64,000 nucleotides of DNA from NCBI RefSeq assembly GCF_000006565.2, contig NC_031480.1, positions 4,782,529 through 4,846,528 of the forward strand, given 5' to 3'. The notes below the pieces were generated by a model. It made no database searches. It was given only the letters and a program-made list of their open reading frames with translations, and was not told the DNA's origin. Position 1 is the first letter of the stretch, and each line of letters opens with the position of its first letter. Positions 1 to 11,639 of the stretch are shown here, piece by piece. The stretch comes from Toxoplasma gondii ME49. Lineage: Eukaryota > Apicomplexa > Conoidasida > Eucoccidiorida > Sarcocystidae. The translations under genes were made by a program, and so were the position numbers.

Positions 1-913
1 GCAAGCGTCCAGACTGTGGCGACCCAGTGCTGCTTTCGTTTTTGTGATGGGTAAAAACGATTGAGAAAGGCTAGATCGCTCTTAAAACTAGGAAGTTGTG
101 CACCCTGCGTCCGATGACACATGTGTGGCATTTGAATGCTGGGTCTCTAACTAACAGACGCGGCAGACCGAATTCTTTTCACTCGGCGGTGGACGTGGGA
201 TTCGCAGTGCGGTAAATAAATACAAGGAACGTGCCAACCGTGACTCGGTGACTTCGCAAACAGAAAGCGCTCGCGAGTTCAGAACGGGCGATACAGCATA
301 TGCCATTTCCCGTTTCGTTTGATGATCAGACTTTCAGAGTCGATCGTGTAGAACCCCGTGATGGACTCCAGAATAATGGCAAAGGACTTTGAAGAATGAA
401 AGTTCCACGAAGCAAGACAAACACCGGTTTCATCTGTAAAAGTTCGCGGCCTTGAGGTGTCGAGCAGATACAACCCGCACAAGAAAGACCCTTTTCTACA
501 TCTGTCCCCTGGATACTCCGGAGAACATGAGTGTGTGTTAATTCCCTTCCACGAAATGTGTTAGCGGCAAGGGAACGTTTACGCACGGAAAGAGCCTTAT
601 CCGACGACACTGGTTCGTCCAGCACACGGCGCTAGACGCCCCAAAAAGCGACTACGACTGTCTCGCCGTTCGAAGTCTCTCGCTTATAAAGAACCTGCTC
701 TCGCACTCGACACCGCGAGACATGACATGGAAAGGCGAGAATGACTATTAATGGTGAAACAGCATTTTCGCACTTCGCTCACTGCCTCGCCTTCGTGCCG
801 GCGGAGCGTCCTGCCGTCCCTCCCTCCGCCTTGGCGCCCGAACTCAGGCGCATATGCTTTTTTGGACGCTTGCCTTTTCTAAGATTGGAGGTTTGCTTTT
901 TCCGGCTCGACGT
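1..913. other. Non-coding flank, no gene recognised
   Basis: Only short open frames in conflicting directions are present, with no recognisable domain, splice pattern or RNA gene. The right part is probably the 3' untranslated region of the minus-strand ORF that ends at 914. Confidence 0.4.
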
Positions 914-1597
914 TCATGAAAAGAGGACGTACAACGAGAGAGCAGAGGGCTTTCTTGCTCGGTCGATGAAAGCCTGCGTTTCCTCGAGAAGGGCGGCGTA
1001 GTGGCTTTTGGAGCGTTGGACTTCGGGGTCGTCTGACAGGCGGTCGGGGAGCATGTCTTCCCAAGGCGTCCAGCATTCCTCCGGCTTGTAGGGGGGTTCC
1101 GTGGTTCGCGACCAGCTCCAGAGCGAAAAGCGAAGCCCGTTCTGACAGCTTCCCATGAAAGGGGAATAGCACTTTTGCTCAGCAGTCTTCTGTGTGTGCA
1201 GAGCCGGCAGAGGCTCAGACCACCAATCGAGGTTGCGGGGAGAGGGCGGAGAAGTGGAACTGGCTTCGGACTCCGAGGTTTTTTCGCGGCCTTCCCCGAT
1301 GCTGCCTCTGTCACTTTTTCCAACCGGCAAAGGCACTGGCTCATCGTCTTCTGGATTTCCCAAGGACCATTCCATATCTTCGTGGCTGCCGTCTGCATCG
1401 GCGAGGTCGATTTCCAGGAACGTCTCAGGTCTCTCGTCCCCGGAAGCCTCATTGAGAAGCGGTTCTTTAATCACAAACTCCATCGACGGAGTTTTCATAG
1501 TCCTCTGAGCGTGCGGCAGGGGCTGCTGCTCCTCAGAGGAGACTGAGACAGAATTCTTCATCGCGTCGCCACAGACGCTGTCCGCGGTGCGAGCCAT
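914..1597 (-). CDS. Acidic hypothetical protein (227 aa ORF or terminal exon)
   Basis: I do not recognise this protein. The open frame starts at an ATG (1597) and ends in a stop at 914. The product is hydrophilic, with an acidic central stretch (residues about 60-90, rich in D and E), a Ser/Pro-rich part (about 95-125) and a Trp-containing C-terminal half with the short motifs NLDWWSEPL and EECWTPWEDM. The last 35 residues look helical. No signal peptide or membrane segment is seen. A CCTCAG sequence sits immediately upstream of the ATG on the minus strand, so this could instead be the last exon of a longer gene whose upstream exons lie in 1.6-5.2 kb. The length, the skewed composition and the absence of a longer competing frame favour real coding sequence, but no homology supports it. 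Confidence 0.4.
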   Translation of the reverse strand: MARTADSVCGDAMKNSVSVSSEEQQPLPHAQRTMKTPSMEFVIKEPLLNEASGDERPETFLEIDLADADGSHEDMEWSLGNPEDDEPVPLPVGKSDRGSIGEGREKTSESEASSTSPPSPRNLDWWSEPLPALHTQKTAEQKCYSPFMGSCQNGLRFSLWSWSRTTEPPYKPEECWTPWEDMLPDRLSDDPEVQRSKSHYAALLEETQAFIDRARKPSALSLYVLFS

Positions 1598-4500
1598 CCT
1601 GAGGACTCAAATGTGAATGGAGCTCGGGGCTCCTTCCAGAAAAACAGTGCTGTTACGTGAACTGCTAAAAGGCTGTGACCGAAAACGACCTTGCACAAAC
1701 GAAATTATCAACGGTTCAGGGTTGCCTTTAGAAGCAAATAGTAAAAACTAACCACGCACACGTACCCGTCTGCATCTGAGATCCCGTCGACTCAATTCCT
1801 GCTCCAGTTCGCCAGCCGACTGTGCTCTCTTTTTGGCGTTTCAGCCGCGAGCAAACACGACCCTCTGGATCGCCTCCAGCATCGCTAGACACCCTGGGGT
1901 TTTCCGACGAGGATCTGCGGACCCCCCTAATGGTGTCAACAAGGAACTTAGATTATCCGCATATTCTTTGTCCTATTAATCCCTTGCGTCCAAACCTTTC
2001 TATATTTGCAGGAGTCATCATCTTAACTCTCTGACGTCGTATCCACTGTGTTACAGTGTGACACAGATATACATGTGCAGATACGCTACTCTTATACGTA
2101 AGCCAGAGGGTTGTCGGACACACAGCTCGGCACAAATACCGCTTTTTGCCACTCCGACTCACGACCAAAGTAAACCGCGAGCAAGCATTGCGTAAATGCC
2201 AACGCGCCTGCAGCTTTGAAAAAAAGTCCAACAGTTTTAGCTGTCTTAGGCAGTCCAGCCGGGCACTTCTGACCCCGCTGGTCGACCGTCTCTAGGAACG
2301 CCTAGCTAGGAGAAGGCGCCCTGAAGTCTCGCGTTCTTTTTGCATAACGAGTCTTGGACGAATCGCTTACTGCTTGCTCTATAACAGCGAGGGCAGGGGC
2401 TGCCTAGAGAAACCAAAGCGGGACTTTGTAACTGAATTGTGTGAACTGTGCGTTCACTTGTCTCTGAAAAGCAGGACGCCTGGTATATCGACCTACGCAG
2501 TCGCTGTCCACGAAATCCCCGTTCTTCGCAAAAAGGGTGGACCTTTGCTTCCTTATGTGAGGCGCACTTGCGGATGCGAGTTCGTATGGGGATCCGTTTG
2601 TGTTTTTGAACACACTAGAGGACGTAGAAGAGACCAACTCCAGCGGAGATGTGGGTGCGTGTGCGAGACAACTCTGGATCCGTGCTGAAGCGGATAGCGC
2701 TTTCACGACGTGGCTCATGCTTTCCTGACACACTTATCCGTCAAATACGTTTGTAAAGTTTCTGTTTTGCACTTGACTCATAAAAACCTGGGAAACACTC
2801 GACTTTTTTGCCCTTTGCTTCCCAGATCCACCCGAAGCGGTTCGTGCCGCTTCGACGGAAACTCTGGATTTCACTAGGCTTGGACTGTCCTCGGGTGAAA
2901 CAAAAAGGACGCTCGTTCTAAAAAAGTGACACTCTCTCGCTCCTCACAGATGCAGGCCGACGGGTGCTTATCGCGGAAAAACTGCCACCGATTTTTTTTT
3001 CGTCGGAGGCACTACTTCGTCGGTCTCACACGCCTGTGCTCGTGTCGACGTCGCAAGTCGGAGTCCAGGCATTCGAAAGCCACGCTCTTCCCCAACTCGT
3101 TGAGTGCTTTGGCACTTCCTCGCCGAGTTGCACGGTGAAAAAGGAAAGAGAAGCCCCGTTTTCAAGTTCTCTTTGCCTTTTTTTCTGCTGGTCCGCGTCT
3201 GCCCACTCTCGTCGCTTTTCGACTCTCAGCCTGGGAAAAGAGTGCTGCGCCGAATAGAATTAAATTCAGCTGAGAAACGAAACCAACACACACCTGTGCA
3301 GTGCGAAGCATGGACACAAGCTTCATCCGCTTCTTCAGAAGAGCATGTTTATACGCCATAGCGTTTGACTGCGCTTCAGTCACAACACAAGCAACAGCCG
3401 GAGCAGGGTACAGCACAAAGACACGCGTTCTCCTTTCCAGCCAAAGAGACTGTAAGAACCATTCTGGATGTTCTCATCTAATCGCCGCACCAAGAGTTGA
3501 GGTCTCGGTTCACCGGACTCGCGTTTCATCGCGACAAAGGACAGTTGCCATACACCTTGGAATCTACACACCAGGTGTAAAAAGCGTGAACACAAAAAGA
3601 TGCGCCCACGCAGACACCCCAAACGTTCTGTGGTACGCTCAACCTCCTCGTTTTTGACATTGGCAATGAACAGCAATGCGAAGACGCCTCTGTCAACGCA
3701 GGTGACTGTGTCTTCGGACGAATACAACTAACGCATCTCTCGCCTAGGCAGGCATACAAATGTGTGTGTACCATGTTTATCCACACAGAGGCGTTTGGGG
3801 AAGATGAGGCAGATTGGAACGGAGACAAACTAACTCACCGAGCGCCTCTCTGTCCGACATATCTGCTGGATTGGGAACAAGTGACGAAGAAATCTTGCGA
3901 ATCAACCTACCACATAGGACGAGACACAAACTACACAAAAATCCTCCAAGACTGCGTAGAGAACGTAGGCGAGGTAGATGGAAGTAGCCTGCAGACAGAA
4001 ACACGAGGAGAGCCATTTGCTTCCTGTCGATTGAATGAGGCTCAGTAAAACCGGTTTCTGACCATGAACCAACAACACAGATCAAATATCCATTACTATC
4101 ATTTCTTCCCACCCATTTTCGCCTGATCCTCGTGCCTTTGCCGTTGCTGTGGTCTCTTTGTCCATCCACCCAGTTGTCCTCTACTCTTTTGCGTGGACGT
4201 CTTCTGGGGAGTTAACCCGCCCCGAGTCGGACTCCTGGTTGAGACCTTCTTAACGGTCTCGTTTCTCGGAGCAACGCGCTACTGTGTGCTTCACGACCAT
4301 CATGTTGAATGCTCTGTCCCTTTTGCTTGACACGGTCACCGCGCTGGACGGCTGGTTTGCCGATAGGATCCTAACAGGGAGGAACAGAGTTCACTCCTGA
4401 ATCGTCTAAATTCATTCGTTTTAGTTCTAAAGTTCCGTATCAACCGACTTCAGCTCATCGCAGTTCCTCCACACCTCGACAGAGACAACAGTCCTTGCAT

Positions 4501-4752
4501 CTTTGAACGTGCGTCTCCACTTCTCTGATCGACACACACTTTTATACGCGAAAAACGCGTTCAGCATTTTCGCCGCCGTCCATATATATATATATATATA
4601 TATATAGGTGCGTTCATGCGCATATGCAGAGAGACGTACACGCATACGCTGGTGTACGCATGCCTTGCTACAGACACATTTACACGCTTATTTCGTACAT
4701 GCACGTACGTATATACATATATATACACATATATATACATATATATGTATAC

Positions 4753-4793
<41 letters not shown>

Positions 4794-5257
4794 CATATAT
4801 ATGTATATATGTAGATACACGTATACTTATAGGCAGTTATATGCACACTAAGACTCAAGTACACGAATACAACGATGACGATATACGCACACATCATACG
4901 CAAATCCATGCATACTAAGATGCATGCATCCTGAGACGGACACACAGGCATACTTCCCCGCCCTTGGGCGTACACATCATTTGCAGACTTATGTACACAT
5001 TGCATGCAGATATGCGCCTAAGTGCATGCAAGGAGAGAGCTACACTCAGAGGCCTGCGTATCATTTGTATCCTTGTACGCAATTACAGGTCGACTGATAC
5101 GTAGCTACATGTACGCTAAGATAAACGTATGAACGCGCTGACATGCAGATACACGCAGACACCTACCGGTCAGAGCTACGAATACGTTTATGCTTGTCTC
5201 TATATCTACGTTTTCGAGGACGCATGGCTCTGTTCGCTTCTGAGACTGGAGCGTTAC
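1598..5257. other. Region without a recognised gene; expected site of the missing VKOR 3' exons
   Basis: No open frame here resembles a known family. The stretch holds (TA)n-type microsatellites around 4581-4605 and 4712-4811 and several TGCATGC motifs (for example near 4921, 5002 and 5025). Because the VKOR gene on the minus strand ends in reading phase 0 at 5258, at least one further exon with the last two membrane helices and the CXXC motif should lie here. I searched by eye for a short minus-strand exon coding two cysteines three residues apart next to a hydrophobic helix and did not find one. Confidence 0.35.
4712..4811. repeat. (TA)n microsatellite with GTATAC/CATATA interruptions
   Basis: About 100 bases of alternating TA with occasional C or G, seen directly. 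It lies in the presumed last intron or the 3' flank of the VKOR gene. Confidence 0.9.
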
Positions 5258-6753
5258 CATGGACGCAGCAGCAGAGAGAGTGTAGAAGGAAGGACATGAA
5301 TGGCGTCCGAGAGGAAACGTGAGCATGGAGGCGTAGAAGACCAGTCCTGCACAGAAGAATACACGGGGGGAAAACATGCTTTTCTGAGATTCGTTTTAGC
5401 TTTTGTGAAGCAACGCGGTACTCGCTCAACAGGAGGCACTGTCTCCTTTTCAGTTCACACACTGAGAAACGGACACCATCGAAACGATACGAAAAGAAAC
5501 GCGCGATCGAGCTGTCCAGAACGGTGAGAAGGAGAGCACTCCACGTGTAGAGAAACGGATGCCGTTTTCTGCTTCTCCTGATGATACTTTAAAGAATAGT
5601 GAGGAATGCATTGACTTCTCTAGCCAATATCCCTCGGAGTTTAGTTCGGCGTTCGCAGATCGACGTTGTCACAGGCGAGGAAGCCAGACCCAGATTTACA
5701 CAGGCGGTTCTCGAACAGCTTTTCAGGCCGACAGAAATCCGTTTTACAGGCGCTTTTGTTTCGCAGGTCACCACTGTTTTCTCGAGCCGTCTATGCCGAC
5801 TCGAAGGCAAGTCAGTCCACCCCCCTGTTCCACAGAAACACCAAGAAGCGACATGCGTCGACCTGGAAAACTGAAGACAGCGTGGGCACAAGTCCGAGAG
5901 ACAGCGAGAGAGAAGAGCGACCCGACCGAAAGAACTGATTTCTTTTCTCGAAGAAGCAACACAATCAAAGAGACAAGCGCCATGAGGGGCCTGTGGCACT
6001 CAGCGCGCCAGAAATGAGAAGAACCGCGTTTCCAGCGCATGTCTGAAACTGGAGACTCGCGGAAAACCTTACGAAGCAAAAACCGCTCCCGAACTCGGAC
6101 AAAGAGAAAACCGTCTAGCAGATATAGCAGAAGCTCACCCAAGTACGTATTGGGGAAGTCGAAGTGACTGCCTGGAGCCGCGACTCCGAAATACTTGAGG
6201 AGCCGACTCTGTGGGCTCGTTAGGACCTGAAAAAGGAGAGGAAGAGAAAAACACAGGCAAAAGAGCCACCGACTTGTGCCGCGGCCGCATTTCCTCAAAC
6301 AAACTGAAGTTCCCCTCTCTTTACACACCCGCGTCTTGCATGCACAACTTAACGGTCTTTTGAAGGACATCTGTAAATCATCTCGACAGAAAACAAAAGG
6401 TTTCGCGACGACCGCCTCACAGAAGACATCCTAAATCCGTATACACTTACAGAGACGCGTACGTGTCTGTCAATGCAATACGGAGACATGCACACTTCGA
6501 GATACTTGAAAAAAACGAGGTATCCAAATAGATAAATGCATGCTGAAGAACCTGTCTACGCTCCACGGAACGTAGAGGGGGAATGGAGAAGAGAGTCCAG
6601 CGATACCTTGGAGCAACTTGCAGACGCTGAGAAATCACAGACCGCTCGGTACGACGCGTCGAGGCTGGCACTGTGCTCCACGTGTATGGCGTACATGCAG
6701 AGCGCGACGCCGAGAGCAGCGGTGACGACGACAGAACGGTCAACACCTGCCAT
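5258..6753 (-). CDS. VKOR: Vitamin K epoxide reductase (VKOR) family protein, 5' three exons
   Basis: VKOR is an ER membrane oxidoreductase that reduces quinones and passes oxidising equivalents to luminal disulfide formation. Exons: 6753-6607 (49 codons, ATG start), 6226-6139 and 5346-5258, all with AG acceptors and GT donors in matching phases (0, 1, 0), giving 108 codons. Residues 8-25 form the first membrane helix. The following loop carries C39 and C47 in the motif CDFSASASC, the same eight-residue spacing as the loop cysteines of human VKORC1. Exon 2 aligns with the VKORC1 half-helix segment and ends in NTYLG (human NSIFG). Exon 3 gives the second membrane helix (LVFYASML...[10 protein letters not shown]). 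The final helices with the CXXC active site were not found downstream, so the 3' end is incomplete. Head to head with the Lifeguard gene. Family assignment is strong for the part seen. Confidence 0.8.
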
Positions 6754-8550
6754 TTTCTGAAAACAGACGACGCATTTGGTGAATCAAGCAGTCGAAACGA
6801 GGAAACGAACAAACGCAGACCCTTTGGTGGCTCAGTAAATCAGCCACAAACAACCCACAAAACTCACAAGCCGGTTCGAAGAAAACAAAAAACGCTCTTT
6901 ACCAGAACCGAAAGAAATACGTATACATATATATATATATATATATATATAGGCATGTCTCTCTCTATGTTTTTCTCTATGTTAATCTATCTATGTAGAG
7001 TTATGCATAGATAAATATATACATGTGAACATATTTGTATATGCCTGCACAAAGCAATAACTGAATATATGTACATGTCTGTTTATTTCTTGCCACTGCA
7101 GTGTCTTTAGAGTGTGCGCAGACTGTGCCGAGCCTTCTGGAGAGCCGACAGGCGGCGAACGAGGAGAGAAAACTGGAGAAACTCGTTCTCGCAAGTCTCG
7201 AAATCCCCAAGGCAACGCGACTCGCGAGCAAAGAAGACGAGCGGCGCGCAACGCTGAAACGCCGAAGGCGTCGGGTGTAGATACACTCAAACTCGTCTCC
7301 CCGCGACACAGTGTCTCCGAATCACCCAGGGCGCCTGCTTGCCTCTGCAAGAGAGAGAGAAGATACGTCTGGACGCCTGGAGAAACGTCTCAAGTCGTTG
7401 CAGCCAAGAAAGTCTTCCTTTCACCTTCCCTGAGGCTGTCGAAGGTCGTCTCAGTCAGTGGTGGACAAGAACTCTGGAAGACGCTTTCCTGTTTCCTGAC
7501 ACCCTTGCGTGAGACTGTGCTCGCAGAACTCGAGGAGAACCGCCAGATCACCAGAAGTCCCCCCTTTTCTTCACACTGCGACACGAGAGGCGGCGGCCTG
7601 CTTCGAGCGGAAAAAAAACGGGCAGAAAGCTGGCAAAGAGCGGAGAGAGCGTCCGAGCTGTACGTACAGTTGAGACGGCACTCGCTCGGTTACGGCAGAC
7701 CGACCGCCTCTCGCTCTCCGTTCACCCTCTTTTGGCGGCCGATCGTTTCTTTCCTCCCCTTGTCAACGTCTCTAGACAACTGTTCGCTTCTCTCACCGAA
7801 CTTTCTTTCTTGGCGTGCAGCTGAGATGGCTAACTCGAGCGATGAACGACGACGGGCGTTGAAACGGGAGAGCGAAGAAGAGAAGGAGTTTCGTTGGCCG
7901 CAAAAGAGTCGCACAGAAACAGCCGAGACGCTTCTCAGGTCTTCCTGGGACTTGAACCTTCTTTTCTTTCGCGCCTTGCCATGTCGTCGCTCGTCGAAAA
8001 CCTTTGCGGAGTCTTTTTCTCGGCGCATGCACGCACTCTTGTCTCGCACACCACTGGTCGTCGAGCTTGGACGAATTTTTCCATGGAACCCTGACGGTGT
8101 TTCCTCTCACGAAACGCGGCGTTTCTGCTGCATTGTTTCCATTTTCGGAGAAACAGTGGAACTGCTGCTGGAGAAAAGTCTCAAGTCTCGACTCGGCGAC
8201 GGCGAGGAAGCGTTCCGGAAAATCGAGATCGCTGTCCCGACAAAGAACTCAACCTCATTTGCGGTTTCTTTATGTCTCTCTCTCTTCCAACTTCTCGCCA
8301 TTGTTCCACGTCTTTTTTGTTCGCTGAAAAGAAAGGCGTCTTTTCGCGAAGAGACACAGCAGACTCGCGGGCACCGAAACTCGCCGTTTTCGTCTCTGTT
8401 TTCCCCTCTCTCTTCCTGCTCTTTCTGCGCTACCGTACCATCTCCTTCCTTCCCCTTCTTCCACCTCGTTTCTCTCCTCCTTTTCCTTTCTCTTTCTCTC
8501 CTCTGCTCTCCTTCTCTGTCTGTCCTGTCGTTCTCCCTCGCGTCCTCAAG
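6754..8550. promoter_or_regulatory. Divergent promoter region between the VKOR and Lifeguard genes
   Basis: The ATGs of two divergent genes lie at 6753 (minus) and 8551 (plus), so both promoters and 5' untranslated leaders must be here. The stretch holds a (TA)n tract at about 6927-6951, a TGTA-type palindrome at 7273-7288 (GGGTGTAGATACACTC) and another at 7658-7669 (CTGTACGTACAG). The last 250 bases are CT-rich, as is usual for coccidian leaders. No TATA box can be assigned. The open frame at 7112-8602 is treated as a shadow. Confidence 0.5.
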
Positions 8551-11500
8551 ATGTATGCTTCGTACGACGTGGAGGCCGGCTTGCCGGCCTCCTACGAGAT
8601 GAACGAGAAGGTCGCGAGAGAGATTCGCTTCGCGTTCGTCCGAAAAGTTTTCGGAATTATTTCTTTCCAACTCGCGGTCACCTTTGCTGTCTCCGTTCTC
8701 TTCACCGCCCACCATGCGACGCGACAGTGGGTGCAGGTAAAAACTGTTTCGAAAATGCTCGAAAAAAGACACGAAGTAATCCAGAAAAATAGGGAGATTC
8801 CCGCTGGCGCGTCTCACCCTCCCTCCGGTAACTCAGGCCGATGACGACCGTATGGTATATCTCCTTTTTCGTCGCTTCTTCACTCGTCTCTGCTCTCTCC
8901 CTTCTGTTTCCTCCGAAAAGTTCCGCTTCACTTCGCTTTGCCTGCCTATGCAGACGAACGGCGACAGCCTGTTGCTTCTGGGCGGCCTTTCGGGGATCGC
9001 TGTGCTGCTCGCGATGACATGCAATCCTGGCATCACGCGGCGCTACCCCCACAACTACTTTCTTCTCTTCTTCTTCACTCTCTGCGAATCCGTCTGCGTC
9101 GGAGCTGTGTGCACCTTCTACGGTAAACAAGAAAAAAAGAAAGAAAAGGAGAAAAGGAGTGGTGACTGCAGACAGGACGCGCGTCAGAAGGCGAGAGACA
9201 GAGAGAGAGAGTGACCGCGAAGACCGTGCAGCTGGGGGAGAGAGGAACAATGAGAGAAGAGGAGAAATGCAGAAAGAGAGAAGGAGAGAAGAGGAGAAAG
9301 AGACAGCGAAGGGAAACGGCACAGAGATGCAGACAGACACAGAACGAACGCCTGACTCAGCGAGAGAAGCAGAGACACACACGGAAGATGAGGAGAAACA
9401 AGGATCGATCACAGGCTGATGAGGAAGAAAAGGAGGACGGCGAAAAAGGCGAGAGACCATGCAAAGAGCAAGACGACAGCTTCATGCAGGGAAGGGGGCG
9501 AATCCGAAGAGGAGGCGTTCTCGAAACACCGCAAAGATTTCTCAGAGGAATAGGAAATCGTGGACCTGCGTCTCCTGTGTGACACTACGGAAACTGTTCC
9601 TCTTGTTTTCTTCTGCAGATCCGGCAGTCGTCCTGCAAGCTCTCCTCGCCACGACCGTCATCGTTGCAGGCCTTACCCTGTTTGCGTAGGCGAAGTCGAG
9701 AGATTGCTCTTCGATGCAAAGTCGTCTGGGCTCCTGCTTTTTTGTTCTCTCTCCGTTCATCACGCGGTCCTCTGCCGCCTCTCGCGCGTTCTTTCTCTGC
9801 TTTGCAAGTTCTGCAAGTTCGAGTGTTCCCTCTCTTTCTCCTCTGCGTTTTCTTGACTCTGACAGATCTCCACTCCTTGCGTTCTCTGCCATCTGCGTGA
9901 TGTCTTTCTGCGCTGCTTCCACGGGATGCTTGCGCACCCAAGCAAAGATGCGCGAATTGCGTTTGTGCACATGCAGATTCCAGACGGACTACGACTTCAC
10001 CTCTTGGCTGGGGGCGGCTTCGTTCTTCTTCTGGGGTGTCTTCGCGCTCGGTACGTACGAAGAAGAGGCTTCACGAAGCTCCGGTTATCCGTTTTTTACA
10101 CAGCCTGCGAAGTCGTCGCCGCGCGGTTCGCTGCTGCGCGATGTTGTCTCTGCAGTCAGTTCTATTGCGCCTCCACGTTTCTTCCTCTCTTCAGGAGACG
10201 TTCTTTACTCGCAGAATTCTCTGTTGCTTCTCCCGGTTCCTTCCGTTTGCGACTTGTGAGCGAGGCACTCCTTCTCAGCCTCCGTGGGGGGTCCTGTCTG
10301 AAAAACCATCCGCCTGCTCCTCGTCTGCGTTCTTCTCTCTCGCCTGTCTCTATACGGCACTGAAACTCAGTGTCTTTTGAATTCCTTTTCACGGCGCTTC
10401 CTCATCATCTGCCTGATCCTGGTGGCGGTGGATGTCCCTGGCTCTGACGCCTGTTGGCTGGGCTGTTGCTCGTCTTGGCGCGTGAGTCGAAGAAGCGCGT
10501 TTTCTTTTTCTGATTGCATGTCGCTCGCGGTGCGTCCGTCTTTGCTGCGTCCTCCTTTCTTCGCGTCCTGCGCGTACACCTTCGCCGAGTCCGCAGAGCA
10601 GCTTCTTCGGCGCTCTGCATTCGGTGTACGTCCACCGGACCCGGTGCGGAGCTCTGTGTTCTCGACCCGCGGCGTCGTTGGCAACATGGCGCGTGTGTTT
10701 CGAGGCGTTTCTGCGTCTTTCTTTTGCGATGGATTCTCGCGGCGTTTGCGTGTCTGCCACCATGTCTCGCGTTTGTCGCGTTCATCGCACTTTCTGGCTT
10801 TGCTTTTTCGGGGGATTCAGGCCTTCTTCGAGTCCTTTTCTGGCGCGCGGTGTGGTTCCAGATCGTTGCGTGCGTCCTCTTCGCTGGGGTGTACGGGGTG
10901 TACATCCTCATTGACATGCATCTGCTGATCAAGCGAGGAAGAATTTCTTTCGACGAAGACGACTACATTTTCGCAGCTCTCTGTCTCTACGTGGTAAGGC
11001 GAAATCGAGGGGAGACCACTGCATAACGCAGGAGCAACGGGCAGAAGACCGAGGGACTCAATGCGGTCGACATGTACCTTCGAGCTCTGTCAGCAGACGT
11101 AGCATGCGTGAGTTCTTTCGATGGACAGTTCCTTGCTCAAGTGCAAACACCCGAGAACGCGCCGTCTGTCGCAGGCCCAGTCGATCCACCGTCGTAGGCT
11201 TCCTTGAGGTCGCAGCGCTTCGAGCAAACAGCAGTCCGCGCACTGCCTTAGACGAGAAGAGAGAAAACACCGAGAAAGAAAAATGACACAAGAGAAACGA
11301 CGGAGGCCTTGCGAAGAAAGTGGAGAGAAGAAAAGGCCGACGAAGAGTCCCCAAACGAAGGCGGTGCCATCTCGTTCACTCTCAGAAACGAGGAGAGGGA
11401 GAGGACAGGTTTTCTGCAGGGGCGTTGTGGCTTGGCTGCACATGCGGGTCTTTTTCGCGCTGTGCAAGGCTCTCCACAGCCTTTTTCGCCGGACAAATTC

Positions 11501-11639
11501 TTTCAGGAAAGTGAAACGGATTTTATCTTCCTCGTGGTCTGCGTTCTGTTGACTTGCAACTCTGCAGGACATCGTTGGCCTCTTCCTCGAGTTGCTTCGC
11601 CTCCTTGCCATCCTCGGCGGCTCTGAAGGTCGAGACTAA
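8551..11639 (+). CDS. Lifeguard / BAX inhibitor-1 (TMBIM) family seven-helix membrane protein
   Basis: Members of this family sit in ER, Golgi or other endomembranes and act as pH-gated calcium leak channels that restrain cell death. Exons: 8551-8736, 8954-9122, 9619-9685, 9977-10050, 10821-10993 and 11568-11639. All have AG/GT borders and the phases close to a 246-residue protein, a typical length. Exon 1 has the Lifeguard-type start VEAGLP followed by FVRKVFGIISFQLAVT (helix 1). Exon 2 supplies helices 2-3 and the basic loop NPGITRRYPHNY. Exons 3-4 give helices 4-5 with QTDYDFTSWLG. Exon 5 carries the signature LIDMHLLIKRG followed by DDYIFAALCLYV, and exon 6 continues into DIVGLFLELLRLL. 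Aspartates in IDM and VDI match the conserved acidic pair of the family. Tail to tail with the phosphodiesterase gene. Splicing exon 4 directly to exon 5 needs no extra exon in the 770-base intron. Confidence 0.9.
9130..9440. repeat. Purine-rich (GA) tract in Lifeguard intron 2
   Basis: About 300 bases dominated by A and G on the plus strand (runs such as GAGAGAGAGAG and AGAAGAGGAGAAA). It lies between exons 2 and 3 and yields spurious open frames on both strands. Confidence 0.8.

Noticed and set aside
4688..5005. A minus-strand CMQC sequence considered as the missing VKOR CXXC
   Set aside because: It is followed by polar sequence and (TA)n repeat translation, with no adjacent membrane helix and no fitting acceptor.
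7112..8602. A 496-codon plus-strand open frame upstream of the Lifeguard start
   Set aside because: It overlaps the true first exon in another frame, runs through CT-rich leader sequence, and its product is low-complexity Arg/Ser/Leu without any domain.
10366..10820. An extra Lifeguard exon around 10377-10450
   Set aside because: Exon 4 joins exon 5 directly in frame and gives an alignment without gap; the candidate adds residues unlike the family.
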